A stretch of 64,000 bases of DNA from Pseudomonas sp. RIT-PI-r (GCF_001297015.1 NZ_LIGE01000023.1:419092-483091); one strand, 5' to 3'. Shown: positions 19,632-28,878, counted from the first letter of the stretch. Notes: a model not told the origin generated them from the sequence alone. Made by a program: numbers and translations.

Positions 19632-19665
19632 AAAAAGGGGCGCATTTATATGCGCCCCTTTTTTT
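19632..19665 (+). terminator. Rho-independent terminator of metNIQ
   Basis: AAAAAGGGGCGCA and TGCGCCCCTTTTTTT form a perfect stem of at least 12 bp around TTTATA, with a seven-T tail. It lies 17 bp after the metQ stop. Confidence 0.93.
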
Positions 19666-19700
19666 GTCTGATGCTTGGCTTTGGAGCTGTTGTGAAGCGA

Positions 19701-19921
19701 CCCCTCACCCCAGCCCTCTCCCGGAGGGAGAGGGGGCCGACCGAGGTGTCTTGCGTTCTACATCGACCTGAAAGATCCAGTCGATTATGGATTCAGCACA
19801 GCACATCGACCTGAAAGGTCTTGGCGATTATAGATTCAATGCAGGACGTTCAATTCGGTGTGGCTCCCCAATATCCCCCAATCAGTCCCCTCTCCCTCTG
19901 GGAGAGGGCTAGGGTGAGGGG
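19701..19921. repeat. Composite repeat: CCCTCACCC...AGCCCTCTCCC inverted arms with internal direct repeats
   Basis: Outer arms CCCCTCACCCCAGCCCTCTC (from 19701) and its near-complement ending at 19921 are inverted; each arm also contains its own short hairpin (CTCTCCCGGAGGGAGAG). Inside, a 36-bp unit beginning CATCGACCTGAAAG and ending GATTCA occurs twice (about 19762 and 19804). A related element lies at 46169-46329. It fills the gap between metQ and convergent sco. No reading frame of note inside. Confidence 0.8.
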
Positions 19922-19938
19922 CTTTTGCGTTTAAAAGA

Positions 19939-20574
19939 TTACTTGCGGTTAAGCATGACCGGGAGTTGCGCCACCAATTTGGCGTTGTTCAACGGTGCCC
20001 GAATAAACCCACGCTGGGTGCCATCCGGGCCAATCACCGCGAGGTTGCCGCTGTGATCCACGGTGTAATTCGGCTTACTGGTATCCGCCGGAATAAACGG
20101 AATACTCACCGCATTCGCCACCTTCTGCAGCTCTTCAATCGAGGTCGGTGTCAGGCCAACAAACTGTGGATCAAAGTAGCCCAGATACTGCTTCAACTGC
20201 TTCGGGTTATCGCGGTTCGGGTCAACGCTGACCAGCACGATCTGCAACTTGTCCACAGCGTCTTTTGGCAACTCACTCTTGATCTGCCGCAACTGCGCCA
20301 ATGTGGTCGGGCAGATGTCCGGGCAGAAGGTGTAGCCGAAGAACAACAGACTCCACTTACCCTTCAACTCATTGATCGCCACCGGTTTGCCGTCCTGATC
20401 GGTCATCGTCACGTCCGGCAAATTACGGCTCTGCGGCAGCAGAATGATGCCGGCATCGATCAGCGCAGTCGGGTCGCCCTGGCCCTTGCCGCTCAGCACT
20501 TTGTTGACGGTAAGTCCCAGGATCAGCGCGATCACGGCGACGAGGATGAAGACGGTTTTCTGGGTTCGAGTCAT
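19939..20574 (-). CDS. sco1: SCO1/SenC-family copper chaperone for cytochrome oxidase
   Basis: Membrane-anchored thioredoxin-like protein that helps build the CuA centre of subunit II. One transmembrane helix at residues 8-24, then the copper-binding CxxxC at Cys84 and Cys88 (FCPDICP) and the third ligand His174 in VDHSG. The start ATG at 20574 overlaps the cyoE stop by 4 bp; the open frame upstream of it is only the antiparallel reading of cyoE. 211 residues. Last gene of the aa3 oxidase assembly run. Confidence 0.93.
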   Translation of the reverse strand: MTRTQKTVFILVAVIALILGLTVNKVLSGKGQGDPTALIDAGIILLPQSRNLPDVTMTDQDGKPVAINELKGKWSLLFFGYTFCPDICPTTLAQLRQIKSELPKDAVDKLQIVLVSVDPNRDNPKQLKQYLGYFDPQFVGLTPTSIEELQKVANAVSIPFIPADTSKPNYTVDHSGNLAVIGPDGTQRGFIRAPLNNAKLVAQLPVMLNRK

Positions 20575-21470
20575 AGGTTCAACAGTAAGTAGTGGTCTAC
20601 GAGCAGGGCGATGAACAGCAGAAACAAGTACCAAATAGAGTACTTGAAGGTGTTGATCGCCGCGTGCGGCCGAGTGCCACGGTACAGCACCACGGCCCAT
20701 TGCAGAAACCTTGCGCCGAGGGCGAGGGCGCAAATCAGGTAGAGCATGCCGCTCATGTGGATCACGTACGGCAGCAGGCTCACCGCCAGCAGCGCGAAGG
20801 TATAAAGCAGAATATGCACTTTGGTGTAGTGCTCGCCGTGGGTAACCGGCAGCATCGGGATGTCGGCCTTGGCGTATTCCTCTTTGCGATGGATCGCCAG
20901 CGCCCAGAAGTGCGGCGGCGTCCAGGCGAAGATGATCAGCACCAGCAGCAACGGTTCGGCGCTGACGTGGCCAGTTGCAGCCGTCCAGCCCAGCAGCGGT
21001 GGCGCAGCACCGGCGAGGCCACCGATAACGATGTTTTGCGGCGTCGCGCGTTTGAGAAATCCGGTGTAGATCACTGCGTATCCGAGCAGCGAAGCCAGCG
21101 TCAGCCACGCCGTCAGCGGATTGGTGAATGTCAGCAACAAGGCCTGACCGAGCAGCGCCAGCACCAGCGCAAAAGTCAGCGCCGCCGCCGGCGAAACCCG
21201 TCCTTCAGCCAGCGGCCGTTTATGCGTACGCGCCATCACCGCATCGATGCGCCGATCGACCACATGATTGACCGCCGCCGCACCGCCGGCACACAGGGCA
21301 ATCCCCAGATTGCCGAACACCAGCACCGTCCACGGCACCCCGGCGCGGGTCGCGAGGAACATGCCGACCAGCGAGGTGATCAGCATCAGCACCACGACTT
21401 TCGGTTTGGTCAGTTCCAGATAATCACGCCACAGCGCTTGGGCGGGACGTTCGCCAATCAGAATCGCCAC
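20571..21470 (-). CDS. cyoE: Heme O synthase (protoheme IX farnesyltransferase)
   Basis: UbiA-family integral membrane prenyltransferase that adds a farnesyl group to heme B. It has 299 residues and about eight hydrophobic segments. The two Asp-rich motifs are [20 protein letters not shown] and, later, [10 protein letters not shown]. The gene overlaps ctaA by 13 bp and sco1 by 4 bp. Heme O made here is the substrate of CtaA, so the three genes act in sequence for aa3 oxidase maturation. Confidence 0.95.
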   Translation of the reverse strand: MAILIGERPAQALWRDYLELTKPKVVVLMLITSLVGMFLATRAGVPWTVLVFGNLGIALCAGGAAAVNHVVDRRIDAVMARTHKRPLAEGRVSPAAALTFALVLALLGQALLLTFTNPLTAWLTLASLLGYAVIYTGFLKRATPQNIVIGGLAGAAPPLLGWTAATGHVSAEPLLLVLIIFAWTPPHFWALAIHRKEEYAKADIPMLPVTHGEHYTKVHILLYTFALLAVSLLPYVIHMSGMLYLICALALGARFLQWAVVLYRGTRPHAAINTFKYSIWYLFLLFIALLVDHYLLLNL

Positions 21471-22537
21471 GGCGTTTCTCCTTTTATTGTGATGGGCGCG
21501 GCAGAGTGTTTGCGCGGGCTCAGGCGCCAGCGTGCGAGCACCGGTTGTTTGACTCGGACCAGACTGGTGCGCGCGTGATAGTTGACCAGCACCATGGTCA
21601 GCAATAGCGGGGCACCGCCAGCGTTATGCGCGACCGCCACTGGCAGCGGCAGATGGAACAAGACATTGCTGATGCCGAGGGTGATTTGTGCGGTGAGGGC
21701 GATCAATACCAGCCCGGCCAGCCGCGTCATGCCGACCACTTTTAGTTGCCAAGCCAAGCCAAGCAAAACCAACGTCACCAGCAAAGCGCCAATACGATGA
21801 GTCAGGTGAATCGCCGTGCGCGCATCACTGTCGAGTTGCCCGCCGAGATAATTCGGGCCGATGTGTTGGGTCAGGTGAAAGCCATTGGCGAAATCCGCCG
21901 GCGGCAGCCATTGCCCGTGGCAGGTCGGAAAATCGATGCACGCCACTGCCGCATAGTTGGAACTGACCCAGCCACCCAGCGCGATCTGGCCGATCACCAA
22001 CAATAATCCCGCCGTTGCCCAATACTGCAAACGCTTGGGCACGGTCAGCGCCGGCAGAACACCGGACAATCGCAACGTCAGCAAAAACAACAGGCTCAAC
22101 GTCGCAAAACCGCCGAGCAAATGTCCGGTGACCACTTGTGGCCAGAGCTTGAGCGTCACCGTCCACATGCCGAACGCCGCTTGCGCGAACACCACCGCCA
22201 GCAGAAATAGCGGCAGCTTCAACGGCTGCCCCGGATGACGACGGTTGACCCACGCGCGCCCGGCCAGAATCGAAATCAGCAGGCCGAGGGTGCCGGCGAA
22301 GTAGCGGTGGATCATCTCGTTCCAGCCCTTGTGCGCCTCCACCGGCGAGTCGGGGTAATGCAGTTCGGCATGGGCCAGTTGCGCTTCGCTTTTCGGCACG
22401 CTGATAAAGCCGTAGCAGCCCGGCCAGTCCGGACAGCCGAGGCCGGCGTGGGTCAGGCGCGTGTAGGCGCCGAGCAGCACCACAATCAGTGCCAGCAGGG
22501 TGGCAAACAGCGCGAGGCGAAATCCAGGTTTGGCCAT
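21458..22537 (-). CDS. ctaA: Heme A synthase (CtaA/COX15)
   Basis: Oxidises the C8 methyl of heme O to give heme A. The protein has 359 residues with eight predicted membrane helices. The first helix is followed by [22 protein letters not shown], the conserved Cys-containing loop, and a second equivalent loop is [15 protein letters not shown], reflecting the internal duplication. Conserved His residues in HRYFAGT, GHLLGG, LTHRIGA and AHNAGG can ligate hemes. It overlaps cyoE by 13 bp and follows the preceding gene by 10 bp. Confidence 0.94.
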   Translation of the reverse strand: MAKPGFRLALFATLLALIVVLLGAYTRLTHAGLGCPDWPGCYGFISVPKSEAQLAHAELHYPDSPVEAHKGWNEMIHRYFAGTLGLLISILAGRAWVNRRHPGQPLKLPLFLLAVVFAQAAFGMWTVTLKLWPQVVTGHLLGGFATLSLLFLLTLRLSGVLPALTVPKRLQYWATAGLLLVIGQIALGGWVSSNYAAVACIDFPTCHGQWLPPADFANGFHLTQHIGPNYLGGQLDSDARTAIHLTHRIGALLVTLVLLGLAWQLKVVGMTRLAGLVLIALTAQITLGISNVLFHLPLPVAVAHNAGGAPLLLTMVLVNYHARTSLVRVKQPVLARWRLSPRKHSAAPITIKGETPWRF

Positions 22538-22547
22538 GACGATGCCC

Positions 22548-23141
22548 TTATCCGATGTTCGACAGTTTCAGCAGATGCCGCAGGTCGTTGAGCAGATCCT
22601 TGCCTTTCACATTCGGCTCGTAGCGCAGCACGAGGTTGCCGTGCGGGTCGATGATCCACAGCTGCGGCGTGGCTTTGTCGCCCGTGGTTTTGCTGAACAC
22701 ACCCGCATCCAGCGGATAGCGTTGCAGCTGTGGATATTCACGGGTCAGCTTGGCCTCGTAATCGGCGCTCACCGGTTGCGCCACGGCGAGGGCATGGCTG
22801 GCGCGCCCGGCCTCGCGACCAAGACCGATCTGGATCTGCCGCGCCAGATACACCAGTTGCTGGCAATCCACCGCGCAATCCTTCGGCGCAGTGCCCAGCA
22901 TCTGCCAGCGTGCATCATCGGCTTGTACGCCGAGGTCGGCGCGGGTCTGGCCGTTGCCGATCAGTTCGCCGTGATAGCTGCGACCTTCGGGCACCCAGAA
23001 CTGCAATTTGTACATGCCGGTGGCGAGCAGCATCGGGCCGACCACGCCGAGCACAATCAGCAACAACTGAATGCGCCCGCGACGGCGGCTGGCAGCAGGT
23101 TTCGCCTCAGACATGCTGGGTGGATTCATGGCCGTTCCCAT
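22548..23141 (-). CDS. Membrane-anchored SCO-like/thioredoxin-like oxidase assembly protein (degenerate)
   Basis: A 197-residue protein, PA0112-like, found in the aa3 cluster of pseudomonads. The ATG at 23141 is chosen for the AAGGAG seven bases upstream; it overlaps the SURF1 gene by 35 bp. Residues 22-46 are a membrane anchor. It has a CxxxC pair, Cys89 and Cys93 (DCAVDC), where SCO proteins carry copper, and a C-terminal LWIIDPHGNLVLRY strand like the SCO fold. The downstream His ligand of true SCO proteins is not evident. Role in CuA assembly or redox is inferred from context. Confidence 0.8.
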   Translation of the reverse strand: MGTAMNPPSMSEAKPAASRRRGRIQLLLIVLGVVGPMLLATGMYKLQFWVPEGRSYHGELIGNGQTRADLGVQADDARWQMLGTAPKDCAVDCQQLVYLARQIQIGLGREAGRASHALAVAQPVSADYEAKLTREYPQLQRYPLDAGVFSKTTGDKATPQLWIIDPHGNLVLRYEPNVKGKDLLNDLRHLLKLSNIG

Positions 23142-23847
23142 GGTGTTTCTCCTTTGCGTTGTGCAAGCCCAAATAGATATAGAGACCGAGCAGGGCGGTG
23201 GCCATGGCGAACCACTGCACGGCATAACCGAGGTGTTTTTCCGGGCCCATGGCAACCACCGGCCAATCGGCCTCGTAGCTGGCCGGGCCGGGCTCGGCGC
23301 GTAGTTCGTAGGCGAAGCCGTCGCGTTCCAGGGTTTTCCACAGCTTGGCCGGGTCGACGGCGGTGATGGTTTGCGGCCAAGTACTGCTGACCGGGTCGGC
23401 GTGCAACTGGAAAGTCGCGCCGGGAGCGACGTAGACCCAGGCATCGACATTCAGGGCCTCTGCCGGTGTGGAAAATTGCGGCGGCACGCGGCGATCCGGC
23501 CACGGCAACCAGCCGCGATTGACCAGCAGCCACAAACCGCTGCGTTGATCCTGAAACGGTTGCAGCAACTCGACACCGACCTTGCCGTTACGTTGGCGGT
23601 TATCCAGCAGCAAACTGTGCGCGGCATCGAACTGGCCTTGCAGATGCACACGGCGATAGGCCGGATCGGCGCTGCTCAGCAACTCGCCGCTGGCCATCGG
23701 TTCGGCCGCGCGGCGTTCGGCGTAACTGGCGAGCAGGGCGGTTTTCTCGGCGCCCCGGCTCAGTTGCCAGAAGCCCAGCGACACCAGCAGCGGCAGCAAC
23801 AACGCCACCACCACGGTCGGAATCACGCCCGGGCGAAAGCGCTTCAT
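23107..23847 (-). CDS. SURF1-family cytochrome oxidase biogenesis protein
   Basis: Inner-membrane protein with two transmembrane helices (residues 8-26 and about 215-235) and a periplasmic domain; SURF1 helps insert heme A into subunit I. Family features are GFWQLSRGAEKTAL at the first helix exit, VHLQGQFD, LLVNRGWLPWP and the C-terminal GYAVQWFAMAT. 246 residues. It precedes the SCO-like gene, which it overlaps. A DUF2909 gene on the opposite strand separates it from ctaE. Confidence 0.93.
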   Translation of the reverse strand: MKRFRPGVIPTVVVALLLPLLVSLGFWQLSRGAEKTALLASYAERRAAEPMASGELLSSADPAYRRVHLQGQFDAAHSLLLDNRQRNGKVGVELLQPFQDQRSGLWLLVNRGWLPWPDRRVPPQFSTPAEALNVDAWVYVAPGATFQLHADPVSSTWPQTITAVDPAKLWKTLERDGFAYELRAEPGPASYEADWPVVAMGPEKHLGYAVQWFAMATALLGLYIYLGLHNAKEKHHGNGHESTQHV

Positions 23848-23918
23848 GGCTGCGCCACAAAGTCAGTCGTTGCGCTCGCTATACTCAACTGCATCGCCTG
23901 TCCCCCGGAGTTCTTCCC

Positions 23919-24122
23919 ATGCTCAAAACAGCGATCGTCCTGATGCTGATTGCCACGGTGATCAGCCTGTTCAGCGGCCTGTTTTTCCTGGTCAAGGACG
24001 ACAGCAGCTCGAATCGCCTGGTCATCGCCTTGAGTGTTCGGGTGGCATTGGCCGCTGCCACCGTCGGCCTGATCGCCTGGGGTTTTTACAGCGGCCAACT
24101 GGTGTCGCATGCGCCTTGGTAA
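23919..24122 (+). CDS. DUF2909 twin transmembrane protein
   Basis: A 67-residue membrane protein with two helices (about 4-24 and 35-55) joined by a short polar loop, KDDSSSNR. It lies on the plus strand inside the otherwise minus-strand oxidase cluster, between SURF1 and ctaE, ending 9 bp from the ctaE stop. The same placement is known in P. aeruginosa (PA0109). CCCGGAGTTCTTCCC precedes the ATG. Function unknown; an accessory subunit or assembly factor is possible. Confidence 0.8.
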   Translation: MLKTAIVLMLIATVISLFSGLFFLVKDDSSSNRLVIALSVRVALAAATVGLIAWGFYSGQLVSHAPW

Positions 24123-24131
24123 TGCTGATCC

Positions 24132-25019
24132 TCAGAGTACGTAAACGAAGATAAAGAGGCCGATCCACACCACGTCGACGAAGTGCCAATACCAGCTCGC
24201 CGCTTCGAAGCCGAACTGGTGCTCGTTATCGAAGTGACCCTTCATGATCCGCATCAGCATCACAAACAGAATGATTGTGCCGATGGTCACGTGGGCGCCG
24301 TGGAAACCGGTGAGCATGAAGAACGTCGCGCCATAAATGCCCGAACCGAGGGTCAGGCCCAGTTCGTGATAGGCGTGGATGTACTCCTCAGCCTGGAAAC
24401 CGAGAAACGCGCAGCCGAGCAGCACGGTGATCGCCAGCCAGATTTTCAGCGCACCGCGATGGCCTTTCTTCAGCGCATGGTGGGCGATGGTGATGGTCAC
24501 GCTGGAGCTGACCAGCAGAATCGTGTTGATCAGCGGCAGGCCCCACGGGCTGATCACTTCTTTGGGCGGCGGAAACAGTTTCGGGTCCGGTGTGTGCAGC
24601 AGTGGCCAAGTGAACTGGAAGTTCGGCCAGAGCATGTGGGCGATGCCTTTCGGCCCTTCGCCGCCGAGCGCCGGGCCGGAAATGTGTCGCACGTAAAACA
24701 GCGCACCGAAGAAGGCGACGAAGAACATCACCTCGGAGAAGATGAACCAGCTCATGCCCCAGCGAAACGAGCGATCCAGTTGTGCGCTGTAAAGTCCCGC
24801 GCGGCTTTCCTTGATCACCGTGCCGAACCAGCCGAACAGCATGTATGCCACCAGCAGGCCACCGACGAAAAAGATCAGCGGGCCGTGGGATTCCGGGCGT
24901 GCAGCCTTCAGATCGTTGAACCAAGTCGCGAGGCCGTACACGGTGACGAACATCCCGACCGTGGCAATGATCGGCCATTTGCTCTGGGCCGGAACGAAAT
25001 AATGCTCATGAGTTGCCAT
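24132..25019 (-). CDS. ctaE: Cytochrome c oxidase subunit III (aa3 type)
   Basis: Membrane subunit of the aa3 oxidase, 295 residues with seven helices. Conserved segments include FSEVMFFVAFFGALFYVRH, a Glu-containing helix, and LTGFHGAHVTIGTI with the Phe-His-Gly-His pattern of subunit III. The C-terminus SWYWHFVDVVWIGLFIFVYV is typical. It is 25 bp downstream of ctaG in the direction of transcription and supports stability and proton uptake of subunit I. Confidence 0.96.
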   Translation of the reverse strand: MATHEHYFVPAQSKWPIIATVGMFVTVYGLATWFNDLKAARPESHGPLIFFVGGLLVAYMLFGWFGTVIKESRAGLYSAQLDRSFRWGMSWFIFSEVMFFVAFFGALFYVRHISGPALGGEGPKGIAHMLWPNFQFTWPLLHTPDPKLFPPPKEVISPWGLPLINTILLVSSSVTITIAHHALKKGHRGALKIWLAITVLLGCAFLGFQAEEYIHAYHELGLTLGSGIYGATFFMLTGFHGAHVTIGTIILFVMLMRIMKGHFDNEHQFGFEAASWYWHFVDVVWIGLFIFVYVL

Positions 25020-25044
25020 TTATTGTTCTCCTTATCGGGCACGC

Positions 25045-25596
25045 TCAACCGCCAGTGTTTACAGCCACCGGCGGATGTCGGGCGGTGATATCGAACAGCG
25101 TGTAGGACAGCGTCAGGTGCTTCACATCCTTGGGCATGTCGCGGTCAACAATGAAGCGCACCGGCATCTCGATCTGCTGACCGGGCTGCAGCACCTGCTG
25201 GGTAAAGCAGAAACATTCGGTCTTGTGGAAATACGCCGCGGCGTTGCTCGGCGCGATGCTCGGCACGGCTTGCGCACTCATCGGTTTGTCGGTGGGATTT
25301 CGTGCGATGAAGATCATCTCGTTGACGGCGCCGGGGTTGGCGGTGAGTTCGTCATGCTTGGGGTAGAAGTCCCACGGCATATCGGCGGTGTTGGTCGACA
25401 GAAACTGCACGCGTACCTGGCGCGAAGTATCGACCACTTGCTCACCCTCGTACTGCCCACCGGTCTTGCCGTTGATGCCGAAGGCTTTGCACATCACGTC
25501 GTAGATCGGCACCAGGGCAAAACCGAACACAAACATCGCTACCACGACCCCGAGCAGGCGGGTGACGAGTTTTTTCATCGAGATCGAGTCAGCCAT
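25045..25596 (-). CDS. ctaG: Cytochrome c oxidase assembly factor CtaG (Cox11)
   Basis: Delivers copper to the CuB site of subunit I. A single N-terminal transmembrane helix (residues 10-30) is followed by the periplasmic domain. CKAFGINGKTGG carries the first conserved Cys and CFCFTQQ the copper-binding CxC. 183 residues, as expected. It lies between ctaD and ctaE; a REP doublet separates it from ctaD, which could weaken read-through. Confidence 0.95.
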   Translation of the reverse strand: MADSISMKKLVTRLLGVVVAMFVFGFALVPIYDVMCKAFGINGKTGGQYEGEQVVDTSRQVRVQFLSTNTADMPWDFYPKHDELTANPGAVNEMIFIARNPTDKPMSAQAVPSIAPSNAAAYFHKTECFCFTQQVLQPGQQIEMPVRFIVDRDMPKDVKHLTLSYTLFDITARHPPVAVNTGG

Positions 25597-25620
25597 GGTT
25601 CATGCCTCCCCACTAAACCC

Positions 25621-25699
25621 TGTAGGAGTGAGCCTGCTCGCGATGGGTCCACCGCGGTGTGCCTGACACACCGCCATCGCGAGCAGGCTCACTCCTACA
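25621..25699. repeat. REP doublet (family B, TGTAGGAGTGAGCCTGCTCGCGAT)
   Basis: TGTAGGAGTGAGCCTGCTCG and its complement flank a centre that contains a second palindrome (CGGTGTG-CCTGA-CACACCG). It sits between ctaD and ctaG inside the oxidase cluster. Three family B copies occur in the window. Confidence 0.9.
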
Positions 25700-25712
25700 A
25701 AAGTCAGGCGTT

Positions 25713-27299
25713 TCATTTCACTTCCGGCGGTGTGGTGAAGGTGTGATACGGCGCCGGCGACGGCACGCTCCACTCCAGACCTTCCGCACCATCCCAAGGC
25801 TTGGCCGGTGCAGGCTCGCCACCCCGAATGGTCTTGATCACGATGAACAGGAAGAAGATCTGCGTCGCGCCGAACATGAACGCGCCAATCGACGAAACCA
25901 TGTTGAAGTCGGCGAACTGCAGGTTGTAGTCCGGAATCCGTCGCGGCATCCCCGCCAGTCCCACGAAGTGCATCGGGAAGAAGGTCAGGTTCATGCCGAC
26001 GAACGACAGCCAGAAATGCAGCTTGCCGAGGGTTTCGTCGTACATGTGCCCGGTCCATTTCGGCAGCCAGTAATACGCCGAGGCGAAGATGCCGAAGATC
26101 GCCCCCGGCACCAGCACATAGTGGAAGTGCGCGACCACAAAGTAGGTGTCCTGATACTGGAAGTCCGCCGGGGCGATGGCCAACATCAATCCGGAAAAAC
26201 CACCGATGGAAAACAGGATCACGAACGCCACGGCAAACAGCATCGGTGTCTCGAAGGTCATCGAGCCTTGCCACATGGTGCTGGCCCAGTTGAACACCTT
26301 GACCCCGGTCGGCACCGCGATGAGCATCGTCGCGTACATGAAGAACAGCTCGCCGACCAGCGGAATGCCGACCACGAACATGTGGTGCGCCCAGACGATG
26401 AACGACAGGAACGCGATGCTCGCCGTGGCGTAGACCATCGAGGTGTAGCCGAACAGCGGTTTGCGCGCGAAGGTCGGGATGATCTGGCTGACCGCGCCGA
26501 ACGCCGGCAGGATCATGATGTACACCTCAGGGTGCCCGAAAAACCAGAACACATGCTGGAACAGCACCGGGTCACCGCCACCGGCAGCACTGAAGAAACT
26601 GGTGCCGAAGTGGATGTCCATCAGCATCATCGTCACGCACCCGGCCAGCACCGGCATCACCGCGATCAGCAGGAACGCGGTGATCAGCCAGGTCCAGACG
26701 AACAGCGGCATTTTCATCAGGGTCATGCCGGGGGCGCGCAGGTTGAGGATGGTCGCGATCACGTTGATCGCGCCCATGATCGAACTGATCCCCATCAGGT
26801 GGATGGCGAAGATGAAGAAGGTCACGCTTTCCGGCGCATAGGTCGTCGACAGCGGCGCGTAGAAGGTCCAGCCGAAATTCGGCCCGCCACCGGGGGTGAA
26901 CAGGGTCGACACCAGCAGCAGAAACGCCGCCGGCAGCAGCCAGAAGCTGAAGTTGTTCATCCGGGGCAGGGCCATGTCCGGCGCGCCGACCATCAACGGG
27001 ATCATCCAGTTGGCGAGGCCGACGAATGCCGGCATCACTGCACCGAAGACCATCACCAGACCGTGCATGGTGGTCATCTGGTTGAAGAACGCCGGTTCGA
27101 CGATCTGCAAACCGGGCTGGAACAACTCGGCGCGGATCACCATGGCGAACGAGCCGCCAAGCAGGAACATCAAAAACGCAAACCACAGGTACAGCGTGCC
27201 GATGTCCTTGTGGTTGGTGGTCAGCACCCAGCGCATCAGGCCTTTGGCGGGGCCGTGGGCGTGGTCGGCGTGACCGTGGTCATCGATGACAGCGCTCAT
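25713..27299 (-). CDS. ctaD: Cytochrome c oxidase subunit I (aa3 type)
   Basis: Catalytic subunit with heme a, heme a3 and CuB; 528 residues and 12 helices. Heme a ligand His in TMHGLVMVFGA, CuB/heme region WFFGHPEVYIMILP with the Tyr-linked His, the HH pair in WAHHMFVVG and the C-terminal VAHFHYVLVPG. The EVYI glutamate marks an A1-type proton-pumping oxidase. It follows ctaC by 82 bp and precedes a REP doublet. Confidence 0.97.
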   Translation of the reverse strand: MSAVIDDHGHADHAHGPAKGLMRWVLTTNHKDIGTLYLWFAFLMFLLGGSFAMVIRAELFQPGLQIVEPAFFNQMTTMHGLVMVFGAVMPAFVGLANWMIPLMVGAPDMALPRMNNFSFWLLPAAFLLLVSTLFTPGGGPNFGWTFYAPLSTTYAPESVTFFIFAIHLMGISSIMGAINVIATILNLRAPGMTLMKMPLFVWTWLITAFLLIAVMPVLAGCVTMMLMDIHFGTSFFSAAGGGDPVLFQHVFWFFGHPEVYIMILPAFGAVSQIIPTFARKPLFGYTSMVYATASIAFLSFIVWAHHMFVVGIPLVGELFFMYATMLIAVPTGVKVFNWASTMWQGSMTFETPMLFAVAFVILFSIGGFSGLMLAIAPADFQYQDTYFVVAHFHYVLVPGAIFGIFASAYYWLPKWTGHMYDETLGKLHFWLSFVGMNLTFFPMHFVGLAGMPRRIPDYNLQFADFNMVSSIGAFMFGATQIFFLFIVIKTIRGGEPAPAKPWDGAEGLEWSVPSPAPYHTFTTPPEVK

Positions 27300-27381
27300 G
27301 GCCGGTCTCCTTTACGTGAGTGGGCGGGGCGGGCCGGGGCGCGCTGCCCCGGCCGGTTCACGAGGTACGCGATAGACCGGC

Positions 27382-28509
27382 TCATTTGCTTTCCGCCTGT
27401 TTCAGCTCCAGCACTTCTTTTGGCGTGACCATGTCGCCCTTGTTGTTGCCCCAGGCGTTACGTTCGTAGGTCACGACCGCTGCGATATCGACTTCCGACA
27501 GCTGTTTGCCGAACGCCGCCATGGCGGTGCCGGGTTTGCCGTGGAAGACAATGCTCAAGTGATCCTTGATCGGGCCGGTGGCAATTTTCGAGCCCTTGAG
27601 CGCCGGGAACATCGGCGGCAGGCCTTGGCCTTCGGCCTGGTGACAGGCAACGCAGGTGGTGTGATAAACCTTGTCGCCGCGCTCCTTGAGTTCGTCGAGG
27701 GTCCAATCCTTGCTGGTCAGCTCTTTAAGCTGCGCGGCCTCGGCTTTGCGCTCGGCCAGCCACTTGTCGTAGTCGGCCTTCTCTTTGACCTCGACCACGA
27801 TCGGCATGAAACCGTGATCCTTGCCACACAGTTCGGCGCACTGGCCACGGTAAAGCCCGGGCTTGTCGACACGCGTCCAGGCCTCATTGACGAACCCCGG
27901 GATCGCATCGCGTTTGACCGCAAACGCCGGCACCCACCAGGAGTGGATAACGTCGGCGGAGGTCACGAGGAAGCGCACCTTGGCCCCGGTCGGCAGCACC
28001 AATGGCTTGTCGACCTCAAGCAAGTAGTGCTCGCCCTTGGCTTCCTTGTTGTGGATCTGCTCGGCGGGAGTGGCCAGGTTGCTGAAGAACTCGACGTCCT
28101 GGCCCAGGTATTTGTAGTGCCACTTCCACTGATAACCGGTGACCTGGATATCGATGTCCGGCTCACTGGTGTCGTACATCTTGATCAGCGTCGCGGTGGC
28201 GGGAACGGCCATGGCCACCAGAATCAGCAGCGGCACGACGGTCCACATGATTTCGACGCCGGTGCTTTCGTGGAATTTTGCGGCGACCTGCCCGGTAGAA
28301 CGGCGGTGCACCATCATCGACCAGAACATGGCGCCGAAGACGATTACCCCGATCACCACACAGATCCAGAAAATGGTCATGTGCAGGTCGAATACTGCGT
28401 GACTGATTTCAGTCGCTCCAGGCGCCATATTCACAGTCCAGGCGGCGTTGGCCTGGCTGAAAATCGACCACAACAGGAGGCCCATCCAGACGTGTGGATG
28501 TCGCATCAT
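27382..28509 (-). CDS. ctaC: Cytochrome c oxidase subunit II with fused cytochrome c domain
   Basis: Electron entry subunit, 375 residues. After a signal segment and two helices, the cupredoxin domain has VTSADVIHSWWVP and the CuA site GQCAELCGKDHGFM. A C-terminal cytochrome c domain carries CVACH near residue 287 with a distal Met, making this a caa3-type subunit II as in P. aeruginosa CoxB. Divergent upstream DNA has a CTATACT -10 element (28651-28657), the form preferred by RpoS, consistent with the known starvation induction of this oxidase. Confidence 0.96.
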   Translation of the reverse strand: MMRHPHVWMGLLLWSIFSQANAAWTVNMAPGATEISHAVFDLHMTIFWICVVIGVIVFGAMFWSMMVHRRSTGQVAAKFHESTGVEIMWTVVPLLILVAMAVPATATLIKMYDTSEPDIDIQVTGYQWKWHYKYLGQDVEFFSNLATPAEQIHNKEAKGEHYLLEVDKPLVLPTGAKVRFLVTSADVIHSWWVPAFAVKRDAIPGFVNEAWTRVDKPGLYRGQCAELCGKDHGFMPIVVEVKEKADYDKWLAERKAEAAQLKELTSKDWTLDELKERGDKVYHTTCVACHQAEGQGLPPMFPALKGSKIATGPIKDHLSIVFHGKPGTAMAAFGKQLSEVDIAAVVTYERNAWGNNKGDMVTPKEVLELKQAESK

Positions 28510-28878
28510 TGCGGGTTCCCCTTATCGTTCTTGTTATCCCGCCGGCTTTCGCCTGCGGCAAGGGAGCGGCTGCATCAGACTACGAACTTGAATCGCCGGG
28601 CCTTGCTGCGGGTGCAGTCGGGCGTCATCAGCTAACTCCATTCACTGGCGAGTATAGACAGCGACGGGAAATTGCAATGTGCGCACGTAAATGATCTGAA
28701 ACAGCGGGTGCTTGCATTCGAGGGCACGAATGGAGAAGGATGCAGACGAGTGGTGGCAAATCGATATAACGCAGTTGCATCAAGGATGAAATAATTATGA
28801 CAAATGCGTCTTAGCATTTTTCGTAAGCCAGCTAACTTATGTCTTCCCTATTTCATTGCCTTGTTTCCTGGAGTTTTC
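28510..28878. other. Divergent promoter region between ctaC and an unknown gene (369 bp)
   Basis: No gene, repeat or stable terminator is visible here. It holds the start-proximal DNA of ctaC (minus) and the following gene (plus), with a candidate RpoS-type -10 for ctaC and a small GTGCGCAC palindrome near 28679. The right-hand 180 bp are AT-richer than the surroundings. Confidence 0.5.
28651..28657 (-). promoter_or_regulatory. Candidate RpoS-type -10 element for ctaC
   Basis: Minus strand TCTATACT contains the CTATACT form favoured by sigma S; a TTGCAA lies 15 bp further upstream. Start would be near 28644, giving a leader of about 135 nt to the ctaC ATG. Confidence 0.45.

Noticed and set aside
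20575..21108. Upstream extension of the sco1 frame to 389 residues
   Set aside because: It overlaps cyoE fully and has no SCO similarity; ATG 20574 with a 4-bp overlap is the natural start.
23142..23450. Upstream extension of the SCO-like gene to 300 residues
   Set aside because: It runs inside SURF1 in another frame; ATG 23141 has AAGGAG at the right distance.
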